Assembly (NCBI GenBank): GCA_045578725.1
Contig: JAZNKS010000016.1
Location: 17,963-81,962 of the forward strand
Length of the DNA: 64,000 bases
Source of the DNA: Flemingiibacterium sp045578725
GTDB lineage: Bacteria > Bacillota > Clostridia > Oscillospirales > CAG-272
Direction of reading: 5' to 3'
Shown here: positions 42,785-51,440 of the stretch, piece by piece
How positions within the stretch are numbered: position 1 is the first letter of the stretch
Layout of the letters: the number at the start of each line of letters is the position of its first letter
The notes under the pieces: model-generated
What the model saw: the letters and a program-made list of their open reading frames with translations, nothing else
Told to the model about the DNA's origin: nothing
Database searches by the model: none
Translations under genes and position numbers: made by a program

Positions 42785-43555
42785 TTATTCTTCTTCGCCC
42801 GCGTCCTCGGGATCGTCCGGATAGACTGTCAGCCGGCTTTCCTTGTAGCCGTCGATTCCGGCCTTCTGCAGAGCACCGAAAATGCGGTGGCGGAGGCCCT
42901 TGTTGTTTCGCTCCAGATTTGCCAGCAGCTGCTTCATGGATTCCCGCTCGGTCTGCTTATCCGCCGGACAGAGGGATGCTGCCACGGGAAGCGGATGCCG
43001 GTTGACAAAATAGCGGACATCCTTCTCCTGCGCATAGATCAGCGGACGGATCATGGTCAGATCCTTCCGGCTCAGATAGGTGACCGGCGAAAAGCTGCCG
43101 AGCCGCCCCTCATAGAACAGATTGAGCATGAAGGTATCCACAACATCATCGAAATGATGGCCCAGCGCCAGCTTATTGCAGCCGAGCCGCTTGCATTCAT
43201 CGTGGAGGGCGCCCCTGCGCATCTTGGCACAGAGCCCGCAGGGATTCTTCTCGCGGCGCAGATCAAAGACAACCCGGGAAATATGGGTTTCGACCACGGA
43301 ATAAGGCACATCCAGCTCCTCGCACATGGCCCGGATCGCCGAATAATCGGCTCCTTCAAAGCCCATGTCGATGGTGATCGCGCGAAGCTCAAACTTCTTC
43401 GGATAGAACCGGCGAAGCTCGGCCAGCGCCATCAGGAGGGTCAGCGAATCCTTGCCGCCCGAGATGCCCACACCGATCACGTCGCCGTCCTCGATCATCG
43501 CATAATCGTCCACGGCGCGGCGGGTAAAGCTGAGAATACGTTTGATTTCTTTCAT
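42785..43555 (-). CDS. TtcA-family tRNA thiolation PP-loop ATPase
   Basis: 256 residues from the ATG at 43555 (SD AAAGGAA); the extra nine codons upstream lack an SD. PP-loop SGGKDS (32-37), the cluster motif CGLC, a downstream Cys in SLCPADKQ and GHHFDDVVDTFMLNL match TtcA/TtuA-type enzymes, which thiolate tRNA using ATP and an iron-sulfur cluster. TtcA itself makes 2-thiocytidine-32; in Firmicutes members the position is less certain. It is divergent from a peptidoglycan amidase gene. Confidence 0.85.
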   Translation of the reverse strand: MKEIKRILSFTRRAVDDYAMIEDGDVIGVGISGGKDSLTLLMALAELRRFYPKKFELRAITIDMGFEGADYSAIRAMCEELDVPYSVVETHISRVVFDLRREKNPCGLCAKMRRGALHDECKRLGCNKLALGHHFDDVVDTFMLNLFYEGRLGSFSPVTYLSRKDLTMIRPLIYAQEKDVRYFVNRHPLPVAASLCPADKQTERESMKQLLANLERNNKGLRHRIFGALQKAGIDGYKESRLTVYPDDPEDAGEEE

Positions 43556-43617
43556 TTGGTTCCTTTCCCTCCGCCATCGCATATACTGTAGCAGTTTTAT
43601 TATCGGAGGTATCTTTC

Positions 43618-44184
43618 ATGGCCATCAAGGTTTTTATCGATCAGGGACACAATCCCGTCAATCCCAATGCCGGCGCGGAGGGAAACGGTCTGCGCGAGCA
43701 GGATCTGACCTACAATATCGGCGTGATTTTAGCCGACCTGCTGCGCGCCAATCCCGCATTTGAAGCAAGGCTCTCGCGAAATTCCCCCGACGAACAGCTG
43801 GGCACCAGCAATTCCTCAAGCCTTTCCGCCAGAGTCCGGGCAGCCAACGAATGGGGAGCGGATATCTTTGTCAGCCTTCACACCAATGCCTTCCGCAATG
43901 CCTCCGCCACGGGGGTGGAGGCCTATGCCTATTCGGAAAATTCAGCCGGCTTCCGGCTCGGGGAGGCTATCGTCCGCCAGCTGAGCCTGATTACCGGGCT
44001 TCCGCCGCGCGGCACCTTTGCCCGTCCCTCGCTCTATGTTCTCCGGCGGACCCGGATGCCGGCCGCGCTGATTGAGATGGGCTACATCACCAATCCCGGC
44101 GATGCGGCGCTGATGGCCGACGAGCCGGAGCTGTTCGCCCTCGGCATTTACAACGGAATTCTGGAATACTTTGGCATGGCATAA
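43618..44184 (+). CDS. N-acetylmuramoyl-L-alanine amidase (amidase_3 type)
   Basis: 188 residues. Zinc-site motifs: FIDQGHNP, GLREQDL, SLHTNAF and the catalytic ALIEMGYITNPGDA. The family cleaves the bond between MurNAc and the stem peptide. No signal peptide or wall-binding domain is present, which resembles the small clostridial amidases expressed in sporulation or in lysis. SD CGGAGG. 51 nt downstream begins a GerA-family germination gene, so a spore-cortex role is possible. Confidence 0.88.
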   Translation: MAIKVFIDQGHNPVNPNAGAEGNGLREQDLTYNIGVILADLLRANPAFEARLSRNSPDEQLGTSNSSSLSARVRAANEWGADIFVSLHTNAFRNASATGVEAYAYSENSAGFRLGEAIVRQLSLITGLPPRGTFARPSLYVLRRTRMPAALIEMGYITNPGDAALMADEPELFALGIYNGILEYFGMA

Positions 44185-44235
44185 ACAGCCGCATCGGGGG
44201 CAAAATAAAGGAAACACCCGAAAAGGACGGTTCCC

Positions 44236-45681
44236 ATGCAGTTTGAATCCTCCTACGATGCCAATGTTTCGGCCTTCGACCGGCTCTTCGGCATCGGCAA
44301 GAATTACGATTTTGTCAGCCGCGAGCTGATCATCGCCGGGCATCGCGCCCGCTTCTACTATATCGACAGCTTTGTGAACAGCCAGCTGCTCGAGCGGCTA
44401 TTCATCTATCTGGCCGAGCTGACCGAACTTTATGCGGCAGATTCGGCCGCAGGCTTTGCCGCCGCCCATCTTCCCCACGCGCAGGTATCCCCCGCGCCCG
44501 ATGCCGACACCTTTGTCCGCCTTATCATGGCGGGAACGGTCGGCTTCTTTCTGGAGGATTTTGCGGGCGAGGCTATCAATATCGATATGCGTGTCTATCC
44601 CTCGCGTTCCGTCCAGCAGTCGGAAAACGACCGGGTGCTTCGCGGTGCGCATGACAGCTTTGTCGAGGGCGTCAAGCAGAATTCCACCCTCATCCGCCGC
44701 CGGATCCGTGATCCCCGGCTCACCTTTGAGCTGTTCCCCATTGGAACGGCATCCAAAAGCGATATCGTGCTTGCCTATATCGGCGGCCGGGCCGATCCCG
44801 GTTATGTGGAAAAAATCCGAAACCGGCTGAAATCCATCCGTGCGGATGCGCTGAGCTTCGGGCCGCAGAGCCTGGCCGAATGCCTGATGAAGCAGAAATG
44901 GTACAATCCCTTCCCGAAATTCCGCTATACCGAGCGGCCGGACAATGCCGCCGCTCATTTATTGGAGGGCAGTATCATCCTCCTCTGCGATACCTCGCCC
45001 GAGGCCATGATCCTGCCCACCTGTATTTTTGATTTTATGCAGGAAACCGACGATTTCTACTATCCCCCGCTGACCGGCTCCTATCTGCGCCTGCTGCGGT
45101 ATGCGGTCTTCCTGCTGACGATGCTTCTGACCCCAACCTGGTATCTGTTCATCAGCCACCCGGAATGGATTCCCGAATGGATGCGCTTTATCCTCATCGA
45201 CACCGAATACAACATTCCGATCATCGTCCAGCTGTTCATCATCGAATTTGCGCTGGATGGCCTGAAGCTGGCCTCCATGAACACGCCCAATTCGCTGAAC
45301 AACACCTTCGGCGTGGTCGGCGGCCTGATCCTCGGCGATTTTGCGGTGCAGATCGGCTGGTTTGTGCCGGAGGTCATCGTCTATATGGCCTTCGTCGCCA
45401 TCGCCAACTTCTCGCAGTCCAGCTATGAGCTGGGCTATGCCTTCAAATTCATGCGGATGCTGCTTCTTCTTCTGACCGCGCTGCTCGGCCTTTGGGGTTA
45501 TCTCGGCGGTCTTGTGCTGATCGGAGTTCTGATTGCCTCCAATTCCACCGTCAACGGAAAGCGGAATTATCTCTATCCGCTGATTCCGTGGAACGGGCGG
45601 GCCATGAAGCGTCTGCTCATCCGCGAGCGGCTCCGGACGGACGGTGAAGGATCAGCGGATGACCGTACTCTCCTTCATTGA
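44236..45681 (+). CDS. GerA/SpoVAF-family spore germination protein
   Basis: 481 residues. The N-terminal soluble half (residues 1 to about 270) has GIGKNYDFVSRELIIAGHRA and LLCDTSPEAMILPTCIFDFM; the C-terminal half holds five or so membrane segments (LLRYAVFLLTMLLTPTWYLF, NTFGVVGGLILGDFAVQIGW, LLLLTALLGLWGYLGGLVLI). The start resembles SpoVAF more than GerAA, as part of the channel complex that releases dipicolinic acid at germination. Its presence implies a spore former. SD AAAAGGACGG. Its last 30 bases overlap the end of a convergent lipoprotein gene. Confidence 0.85.
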   Translation: MQFESSYDANVSAFDRLFGIGKNYDFVSRELIIAGHRARFYYIDSFVNSQLLERLFIYLAELTELYAADSAAGFAAAHLPHAQVSPAPDADTFVRLIMAGTVGFFLEDFAGEAINIDMRVYPSRSVQQSENDRVLRGAHDSFVEGVKQNSTLIRRRIRDPRLTFELFPIGTASKSDIVLAYIGGRADPGYVEKIRNRLKSIRADALSFGPQSLAECLMKQKWYNPFPKFRYTERPDNAAAHLLEGSIILLCDTSPEAMILPTCIFDFMQETDDFYYPPLTGSYLRLLRYAVFLLTMLLTPTWYLFISHPEWIPEWMRFILIDTEYNIPIIVQLFIIEFALDGLKLASMNTPNSLNNTFGVVGGLILGDFAVQIGWFVPEVIVYMAFVAIANFSQSSYELGYAFKFMRMLLLLLTALLGLWGYLGGLVLIGVLIASNSTVNGKRNYLYPLIPWNGRAMKRLLIRERLRTDGEGSADDRTLLH

Positions 45682-46833
45682 GGTTGTGCAGATCTGGAAG
45701 AAGGTGCGGCCGCGGTTGATCTGCAGCTCTTCCCCATCGGCGCCGTACAGCTTCAGCGGGCTGTCCTCAGTCGCCTTTTTCCAGGTGATCGGCTCATAGC
45801 GGCCGCCCCAGAAATAATAGCCCTCACCCGAGCCGGTGGTAGTGACATCCATGTGATTCTTGCTGTCACCGGTCCGCTTGGTGGGCAGATAGAGAAGAAG
45901 AATATTGTCAAAGGAAATCTGCACACCCGGTGTGTTGTCCATATGCTTGTCGCCGAGGAACTGCCAGCGGTAGTACACGCCCTCATTCTCGCTGTATTCA
46001 AAATACGGCTTGTGGGAGTTGGAATAGGTCACCTGCAGATAGCTTCCCTCTCCGCCCTCGGGCAGACGGGTGGTGCCCCACGGCACAAAATCCAGCGGCG
46101 AATCGAAATCCGGCGTGATTTCGGTGCGGTATTTTTTGAAGGCAATGCCGGCGGCAATCTTCGGGCCGGTGGTCATCAGGCTGTGCTCGATGCCCATATT
46201 CTGTCTCCGCCAGGAATCGCGGTAGAACATATCCGGGATGTACATATTCACGCCGTCCAGATTGTCAACATCCCGCTGCTTGATCTCCAGATACGCCTGA
46301 TTGCTTCCTCCGGCGTGGATGTAAAGCGCATCGTGATTGGCGGCGAAATCCAGATAATATTCGCGCGATGAGCGCACGGAGCCGACAACGGGAAGCTCCT
46401 CGTATTCCATGACCAGCATCATCAGACGGGTCTGTGCGCCCTCGACGATGCATTCATACATGACCTCGGCATAGGAGATGCCCTCCTGCGGCGTGGCGAT
46501 TTTGATGTTGTTGATCATAATCGCGGCCGGACGGCGGCCGGACAGATCCTGATCGGCCGAGAATCCGGTCAGCGGATTGATAAACTCCGGCTCCTTCGGA
46601 AGGGGCGGCTCGGTTTCGGCCGTGGTATCCTCCCCGGTATCCGCCGTGGTTTCATCGGTTTCGGCCGGCTCCGTAGTATCCTCCGGCGGTGCGGTGGTGG
46701 TATCGTCCGGCTTTGACTCGGTTGTGACGGCATCTGTGGTATCGGCCCCGACCGTGGGCGCGCCGCAGGAAACACATCCGAGCATGGCGGCAAGGAGAAG
46801 GAGGGCGGCCGTTTTTTTCATCATGGAAGGCAT
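45652..46833 (-). CDS. DUF3048 (YerB-like) lipoprotein
   Basis: 393 residues. Signal peptide with Cys20 or Cys23 as lipidation site, then a long Thr/Glu/Asp/Pro-rich linker of about 60 residues. The DUF3048 core is clear: NPLTGFSADQDLSGRRPAAI, MYECIVEGAQTRLM, VGSVRSSREYYLDFA, then a C-terminal beta domain (GEGYYFWGGRYEPITWKKA). Members are surface lipoproteins of unknown function in Firmicutes. SD AGAGG. It has its own promoter, and a perfect CCTGCAGA/TCTGCAGG hairpin (46867-46883) sits in the leader. Confidence 0.88.
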   Translation of the reverse strand: MPSMMKKTAALLLLAAMLGCVSCGAPTVGADTTDAVTTESKPDDTTTAPPEDTTEPAETDETTADTGEDTTAETEPPLPKEPEFINPLTGFSADQDLSGRRPAAIMINNIKIATPQEGISYAEVMYECIVEGAQTRLMMLVMEYEELPVVGSVRSSREYYLDFAANHDALYIHAGGSNQAYLEIKQRDVDNLDGVNMYIPDMFYRDSWRRQNMGIEHSLMTTGPKIAAGIAFKKYRTEITPDFDSPLDFVPWGTTRLPEGGEGSYLQVTYSNSHKPYFEYSENEGVYYRWQFLGDKHMDNTPGVQISFDNILLLYLPTKRTGDSKNHMDVTTTGSGEGYYFWGGRYEPITWKKATEDSPLKLYGADGEELQINRGRTFFQICTTSMKESTVIR

Positions 46834-46893
46834 AAGCGTACCTCTTTGATCGATCTTTGGATTTTCCTGCAGATTCTGCAGGCCTTTCTATAT

Positions 46894-46922
46894 ATTATAA
46901 TGCATAAGCCGTGATTTGTCAA
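46894..46922 (-). promoter_or_regulatory. Promoter of the DUF3048 gene
   Basis: Minus-strand TTGACA (46917-46922), 17 bp, TATAAT (46894-46899). Confidence 0.85.
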
Positions 46923-46980
46923 TTCCAATTTTTCGCGGTCGGTTTCTTTGACAAATCACCAATCGTTTACAATTTGTACG

Positions 46981-47009
46981 TTGATTTTTCACTCATTTTG
47001 TGATACAAT
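46981..47009 (+). promoter_or_regulatory. Promoter of the 96-residue protein gene
   Basis: TTGATT (46981-46986), 17 bp, TACAAT (47004-47009). Confidence 0.75.
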
Positions 47010-47048
47010 AGTTATATCTATAAATAATTGTTGAATGGAGGCAGTCCG

Positions 47049-47339
47049 ATGAGTGATAGAAATGTAATTGCAGCTGAGAATTACCGTATGTACCGCGGAA
47101 AGCCGCTGGTGCGGAAAGACCGTCAGCTCTGCTACGGCAGCATGGAAGACAAATATGTACTGAAGCTTGAGATCATGTCCACAAAAAAGATGGGAGCCAA
47201 GGAGGTTCCCGATCAGGTCATGGTCGGTATTGCCAGCACCGCCGACGGAACCATTGTCAAGTTCGGCATTAAGAACGGCCTGTACGAAGCCTTCGAATAC
47301 GGTCTGATCTGGCTCGACAGCGAGCTGAAAAAAGCATAA
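47049..47339 (+). CDS. Small conserved cytoplasmic protein, unknown function
   Basis: 96 residues from the ATG at 47049 (SD TGGAGG); seven upstream in-frame codons include the SD itself. No signal peptide or membrane segment. The chain has a basic first half (NYRMYRGKPLVRKDRQLCYG) and a regular alternation of strands and a final helix (YEAFEYGLIWLDSELKKA). I do not recognise the family. It has its own promoter and a very strong terminator, so it is a monocistronic and probably well-expressed gene. Confidence 0.75.
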   Translation: MSDRNVIAAENYRMYRGKPLVRKDRQLCYGSMEDKYVLKLEIMSTKKMGAKEVPDQVMVGIASTADGTIVKFGIKNGLYEAFEYGLIWLDSELKKA

Positions 47340-47340
47340 G

Positions 47341-47375
47341 CAAAAAGAGAACCGCCTCGGGCGGTTCTCTTTTTG
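47341..47375. terminator. Strong bidirectional terminator
   Basis: Perfect 16-bp stem (47341-47356 with 47360-47375), TCG loop, with A- and T-runs inside the stem. It ends both the small gene and the six-gene fabV operon. Confidence 0.92.
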
Positions 47376-47390
47376 CTTCGATATCCGTAC

Positions 47391-48206
47391 TTATTCGGAA
47401 GCTGCAAGGCAGGTGCGGATCCATTTGAGCCGTTCGCCGGTGAACCAGCACTCCGGTTCCGACACAACGAGCTCGTATATCGCATCGCACGCAGTTTTGG
47501 CCTCCAGCAGCAGAAATACAGCATTGCCGCAAATGGTTTGTCGGATAAGGCCCAGCCGTTCCAGTTCAGCCTGCATCCGAGCCGCATCCAGGAAAAGCCA
47601 GAAGCCCTTCGGATGGCTTTCGGGAGTCATCCGGTCACGCAGAAGCTCCTCGCGGCGCTCAGGATCCCGTATCATGCCGCTGTAATGCTCCATCAGGCGT
47701 GCTTCAATCGGATGTTTGAGAGTAAACGCACGCAGATTTACGCCAAGCATCAGTACCCGGGCGTTCATCCGGTACATTTTCTGCCAGGGGGAAGAATCGG
47801 CGAAGGCATACTCGCCGTACGGGCAAAGATGCGGTCCCCATCCCTTATGCTCATAAGTCAGCTCATAGGCAAGCCGGCCGCGTGCCGCCACCGAGTGGGT
47901 TTCCTGATTGGAGCGGTACACATAGGGCTGCTTGCGGAAATATTCAGTCAGATATCCGACATCGGACGGCTTGTCCATATACCAGGTTTTGTAGGAATTG
48001 TTGAAATCGACCTGAGAAAGAGTCGGCATGACGAGAGTTCCCTCGCGGCCGAGCACCGATTCGAGTCCGTCGATAACCGCCTGCGCCCCGCCTTCAAGAG
48101 GGCCAAGACTGCGCAGCGAGGAATGGACCAGCAGAGTATTGCCGGCCGTTACGCCAAGAGTCCGGATCGCCTCGGCAATATCGCGGGATGTTACGGGATT
48201 ATCCAT
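47391..48206 (-). CDS. AAC(3)-family N-acetyltransferase
   Basis: 271 residues. The family blocks are present: LLVHSSLRSLGPLEGGAQAV near the start, GTLVMPTLS, the catalytic-site region ETHSVAARG, and MLGVNLRAFTLKHPIEARL. Members acetylate the 3-amino group of aminoglycosides using acetyl-CoA, but many chromosomal relatives act on other amines. It is the last gene of the operon led by fabV, 19 nt after a cyclophilin gene, which argues for a housekeeping role. SD GGAG. Confidence 0.82.
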   Translation of the reverse strand: MDNPVTSRDIAEAIRTLGVTAGNTLLVHSSLRSLGPLEGGAQAVIDGLESVLGREGTLVMPTLSQVDFNNSYKTWYMDKPSDVGYLTEYFRKQPYVYRSNQETHSVAARGRLAYELTYEHKGWGPHLCPYGEYAFADSSPWQKMYRMNARVLMLGVNLRAFTLKHPIEARLMEHYSGMIRDPERREELLRDRMTPESHPKGFWLFLDAARMQAELERLGLIRQTICGNAVFLLLEAKTACDAIYELVVSEPECWFTGERLKWIRTCLAASE

Positions 48207-48225
48207 GAACAGCAGCTCCTTTTGT

Positions 48226-48705
48226 TTATTTATCCTCGACCAGCGTAACCTTCTTCATGCGGACATCCTGCAGGGGCTTGTCGCTGAAGTTGGTCTTGAC
48301 GGATGCGATGCGGTCCACCACATCCATGCCCTCTTCGACGCATCCGAAAGCGGCATAATCGCCGTCAAGGAAGGTCGCATCCTCGTGGCAGATGAAGAAC
48401 TGCGAGGATGCGCTGTCCTTGACCTGCGTGCGGGCCATCGAGATCGTTCCGCGGGTGTGGGAAAGATTGTTGGTCACGCCGTTGGAGGCGAATTCGCCCT
48501 TGATCTTATCGGGGGAGCCGCCCATACCGGTGCCGGTGGGGTCGCCGCCCTGGATCATGAAGCCGTTGATGACCCGGTGGAAGATCAGGCCGTCATAGAA
48601 GCCTTCCTTCACCAGCTTTTCAAAGTTTGCGACGGTGATCGGCGCAACGGCCGGGTACAGACGGACGAGAATAACGCCGCCGTCTTCCATTTCGATTCGT
48701 ACCAT
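48226..48705 (-). CDS. Cyclophilin-type peptidyl-prolyl isomerase
   Basis: 159 residues, the single-domain bacterial size. Core motifs: FYDGLIFHRVINGFMIQGGD with the catalytic Arg, MARTQVKDSASSQFFI and FGCVEEGMDVVDRI. Cytoplasmic, as there is no signal. It catalyses cis-trans isomerisation at proline in folding proteins. Fifth of six genes in the operon, 24 nt after the aldolase-like gene; SD AGGAG. Confidence 0.95.
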   Translation of the reverse strand: MVRIEMEDGGVILVRLYPAVAPITVANFEKLVKEGFYDGLIFHRVINGFMIQGGDPTGTGMGGSPDKIKGEFASNGVTNNLSHTRGTISMARTQVKDSASSQFFICHEDATFLDGDYAAFGCVEEGMDVVDRIASVKTNFSDKPLQDVRMKKVTLVEDK

Positions 48706-48729
48706 AGTTTGATTCTCCTGTGTAAATTT

Positions 48730-49395
48730 TTATTTCTGCGCATCGGAGTACAGCGCCCGGAGGAGATCCTCCGGCATCCGCGTTCCGCCCGATGCGCCGT
48801 TTTTCTGCAGTATTTCGGTGAAGAGCGCCATCTGCGCCAGACCTTCCAGCGCCTGCATCCGTGTCAGCGCCTCCGAAAGATCGCTTCCCATCGTGCAGGC
48901 TTCACCCGTACAGAGAAGAAGCGCGCCGACCTCGCGTACCCACGCCTCCTCGGTCCGCATCGTTTCCACGATCAGACGGCCGAGCGCGAGCGGCATATCC
49001 TCCTTGATCTCGCTGGGAAGCAGCTTGCGCGTGCAGGGAATCGCATCGCCGAACAGCCGCGCGTGCGTGATGCCGTAGGGCTTGATCGAGCGTCCTGCCT
49101 GCGCAAAGGAAGCGGCATGGATCGGATTGGACAGAATCACGGCATTCACCGAGCCAAAGGCCTCATAGACCTCCCGGAGCATGAAAAACTCCGGGCGGAT
49201 CGGGCCGTCGCCGGCAATAAGCTGTCCCTCCATGGTGACAATCTGCACCGGTTCCTCCGGGCTCGCGCCGGACAGAAGGAGGATTCCCAGCCGACGGCTT
49301 CCGAGGCTGACCCTGCCGCCGCCGAAATGGCAGAGCGACAGCTCCTCAAGGCGCCCGACCACTTGGGTTACTTCAAGACAAAGCGATTCGTGCAT
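48730..49395 (-). CDS. Class II aldolase-like protein lacking metal ligands
   Basis: 221 residues. The general layout follows the class II aldolase/adducin fold (LCHFGGGRVSLGSRRLGILL near the start, FFMLREVYEAFGSVNAVILS in the middle). In active members the centre reads HTHS and a third His stands in an ENHG-like motif. Here the first position reads LSNPIH and the later one CTGEACTMG, so the zinc-binding histidines are replaced. It may be a structural or regulatory descendant, or catalyse without metal. Fourth gene of the fabV operon; SD AGGAGG. Confidence 0.6.
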   Translation of the reverse strand: MHESLCLEVTQVVGRLEELSLCHFGGGRVSLGSRRLGILLLSGASPEEPVQIVTMEGQLIAGDGPIRPEFFMLREVYEAFGSVNAVILSNPIHAASFAQAGRSIKPYGITHARLFGDAIPCTRKLLPSEIKEDMPLALGRLIVETMRTEEAWVREVGALLLCTGEACTMGSDLSEALTRMQALEGLAQMALFTEILQKNGASGGTRMPEDLLRALYSDAQK

Positions 49396-49403
49396 ACATC
49401 CTC

Positions 49404-50066
49404 CTAAATATGAAAGCGTTTATGAAGTTCATTGCGTGTCCGCCGGTCTGCGAAGACCAGCATGGATAAGAAACAGAGCAGGGAGAAAATCGCCGCCGCT
49501 TCGACCGGCCACTCCACATCCGCCGCTCCGAAGAACCACAAAAGGAGGGAGAGCACGCCCAGTACGGCAATCATCAGCTGATAGATCGTATAGGCCCGGA
49601 ATTTCAGCGGGCGGATGAGCATACAGAGCACGATTCCCAGCGCCGCGCCGATGATTAAGAAGGGGATCACATAATTGACGGACCATTTGTGCCAGCCGGT
49701 GAGAAAATCGATGCCGAAGAGCAGACCGCTGGCGGAAAGCAGCTGGCAGAGGATGACCGAGCCGGGATTGCGGAGGTTGCTTACCAGATTGATCATGCTG
49801 ATCCAGACATAGACAATCGCCACCGCCGTGATATAGACCCACGGGCTGTCGCTTGGCACCAGATGATTGATGAAAAAGCTGAGTCCGGCCACCACAATGG
49901 CTAAAAAGGTTACCAGCCGGACCGTCAGACTGCGGGTGAAGCGGCTTTTTACATAGGGATAATCGGCCGCAAAGTCAGCATCCAGAGCGGCGGTTTCCAT
50001 ATCGCAGAGGGGACAGCGCGGCAGATCGGATGCGATCTTTATGCCGCAGTGACGGCATTGCTTCAT
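49404..50066 (-). CDS. DUF6320 zinc-ribbon membrane protein
   Basis: 220 residues. An N-terminal zinc ribbon (CRHCGIKIASDLPRCPLC) of about 25 residues is followed by a charged linker and six or so hydrophobic segments (LVTFLAIVVAGLSFFINHLV, YVIPFLIIGAALGIVLCMLI, others). I recall this arrangement as DUF6320, often found next to a condensation-fold acyltransferase, as here. The ATG overlaps the acyltransferase stop by 4 bases. Function unknown; a membrane partner of the acyltransferase is a reasonable guess. Confidence 0.75.
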   Translation of the reverse strand: MKQCRHCGIKIASDLPRCPLCDMETAALDADFAADYPYVKSRFTRSLTVRLVTFLAIVVAGLSFFINHLVPSDSPWVYITAVAIVYVWISMINLVSNLRNPGSVILCQLLSASGLLFGIDFLTGWHKWSVNYVIPFLIIGAALGIVLCMLIRPLKFRAYTIYQLMIAVLGVLSLLLWFFGAADVEWPVEAAAIFSLLCFLSMLVFADRRTRNELHKRFHI

Positions 50067-51439
50067 TTTGGCTCCGCTCCCTTCCGTTCCTTCTTATCCC
50101 TTCCCTTTTTCGGGGGCTTTTTTTCCCGCGGCGGGGCGGGAACATCGTTGCTGATGAGCGTGGCATCAATGCCGAGCGACACCAGCGAGGTTATCATGAA
50201 TTTTTCCAGCGCACTGCTGTCCACCGTAGAGGTGAAGCTCAGCGAAAGCGTATTGCCGAAGGAGCAGACGGAAACCTTCTTGGGGTGGGTATCCGAGCTT
50301 CCCAGCAGCAGGTCAAAGCGCTCGACCTTATCGGCAATCGCCTCGGGCAGAATCAGCCGCCCCATATTGGACAGCGTGCAGGTATAACCCCGCGCTGCCT
50401 TTTTGTAATAATGAGCCAGCACCCGGTTCTTGATCCAGATCGGCACAAAGCGCACGCCGGGAATCCGCTCCGGCTTGAGCCGTCCCGCCATCTGCTTTTC
50501 GAAATATTCCCGGCTCAGCCGCTCCTTGAGCTGGCGGCGGGTTTCGGTGAGGATCCCGTCAAAGCCGAGTTCGCCGGGGTTTTTGATCGAAATATTGATA
50601 TGTCCGAAGAAATTGCGGAGTGTCCGGGAATCGAACAGGCCTCGGAGATTGACCGGCAGGCTGATGACGATCGGCCGGCTCCGCGAGGAGCGCCGGTAGG
50701 AGGTATTGTAAATCGACCAGATCAGCAGAGCCGTCAGAAATTCGGACAGGGTTACGCCCCGCTCTCTGGCAAGGGCCAGCAGCTTGTCGGCCGGCATCAG
50801 CGCCGTCAGCACATTCAGGCGGTCACCGTCATATTTGTAGCCCTTGATGCGGTAGGCCTCCGATTCGCGGACATCAGTCGGCGTGGCCTTATCCGGCGCT
50901 TCATCCTCACCTGCATTGCGGGCAAAGCTGTCATCGTCGAAATCCACATTGACCGTACCGGCATAGGAGAGAAAATCCGCATCTCCGATCTCGGCAAGTC
51001 CGAAATAGCTGTACAGGATCGCGTACAGGAAATTGACGGCACCGGTTCCGTCGCTCAGGGCGTGGAAGACATCCAGATTCAGATGCCGCCGGTAATAGGT
51101 CACGCGGAAGAGATAGCCGTTCTCATGCGCACCGAAGATCGGAGCGCAGGGATACTGCTTCTCCTCCCGTACCTTCGGCTTCTCGCTGTTGCTGTCCAGA
51201 TAATACCAGAACAGGCCGCGGTGCAGCTTGACGGCAAAGGCCGGCATCAGCCGCAGAGCCTGCTCCACCGAGGTCTGGAGAAGCGCGGGATCCACATCCT
51301 CCCGAAGGATGGCGCTGATCCGGAACACATTCGAGGAGTGCGAATTGGAAACGGCCGGAAAGATCTTGGCCGCATTGTCAAGCCCGTCCCAGTAATACTC
51401 GCTGAGGCTCTGGAAGGGCTGGCGTTTTTTATCTGCCAT
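50063..51439 (-). CDS. Condensation-fold acyltransferase
   Basis: 458 residues. The HxxxDG-type active site appears as HALSDGTGAVNFL, in the chloramphenicol-acetyltransferase/condensation superfamily; alcohol acetyltransferases and PapA-type enzymes share it. Another block, RSRPIVISLPVNLRGLFDSR, resembles the DFGWG region position. The last 30 residues are strongly basic and Pro/Lys-rich. It begins one nucleotide after the fabV stop and overlaps the DUF6320 gene by 4 bases. An acyl group made with FabV could be moved to an alcohol or lipid; that is inference. Confidence 0.72.
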   Translation of the reverse strand: MADKKRQPFQSLSEYYWDGLDNAAKIFPAVSNSHSSNVFRISAILREDVDPALLQTSVEQALRLMPAFAVKLHRGLFWYYLDSNSEKPKVREEKQYPCAPIFGAHENGYLFRVTYYRRHLNLDVFHALSDGTGAVNFLYAILYSYFGLAEIGDADFLSYAGTVNVDFDDDSFARNAGEDEAPDKATPTDVRESEAYRIKGYKYDGDRLNVLTALMPADKLLALARERGVTLSEFLTALLIWSIYNTSYRRSSRSRPIVISLPVNLRGLFDSRTLRNFFGHINISIKNPGELGFDGILTETRRQLKERLSREYFEKQMAGRLKPERIPGVRFVPIWIKNRVLAHYYKKAARGYTCTLSNMGRLILPEAIADKVERFDLLLGSSDTHPKKVSVCSFGNTLSLSFTSTVDSSALEKFMITSLVSLGIDATLISNDVPAPPREKKPPKKGRDKKERKGAEPK

Positions 51440-51440
51440 A

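Noticed and set aside
40825..43005. 726-codon open frame opposite asnB
   Set aside because: Same reason: the minus strand holds a complete AsnB, and the plus frame has low-complexity Arg/Gly/Pro content.
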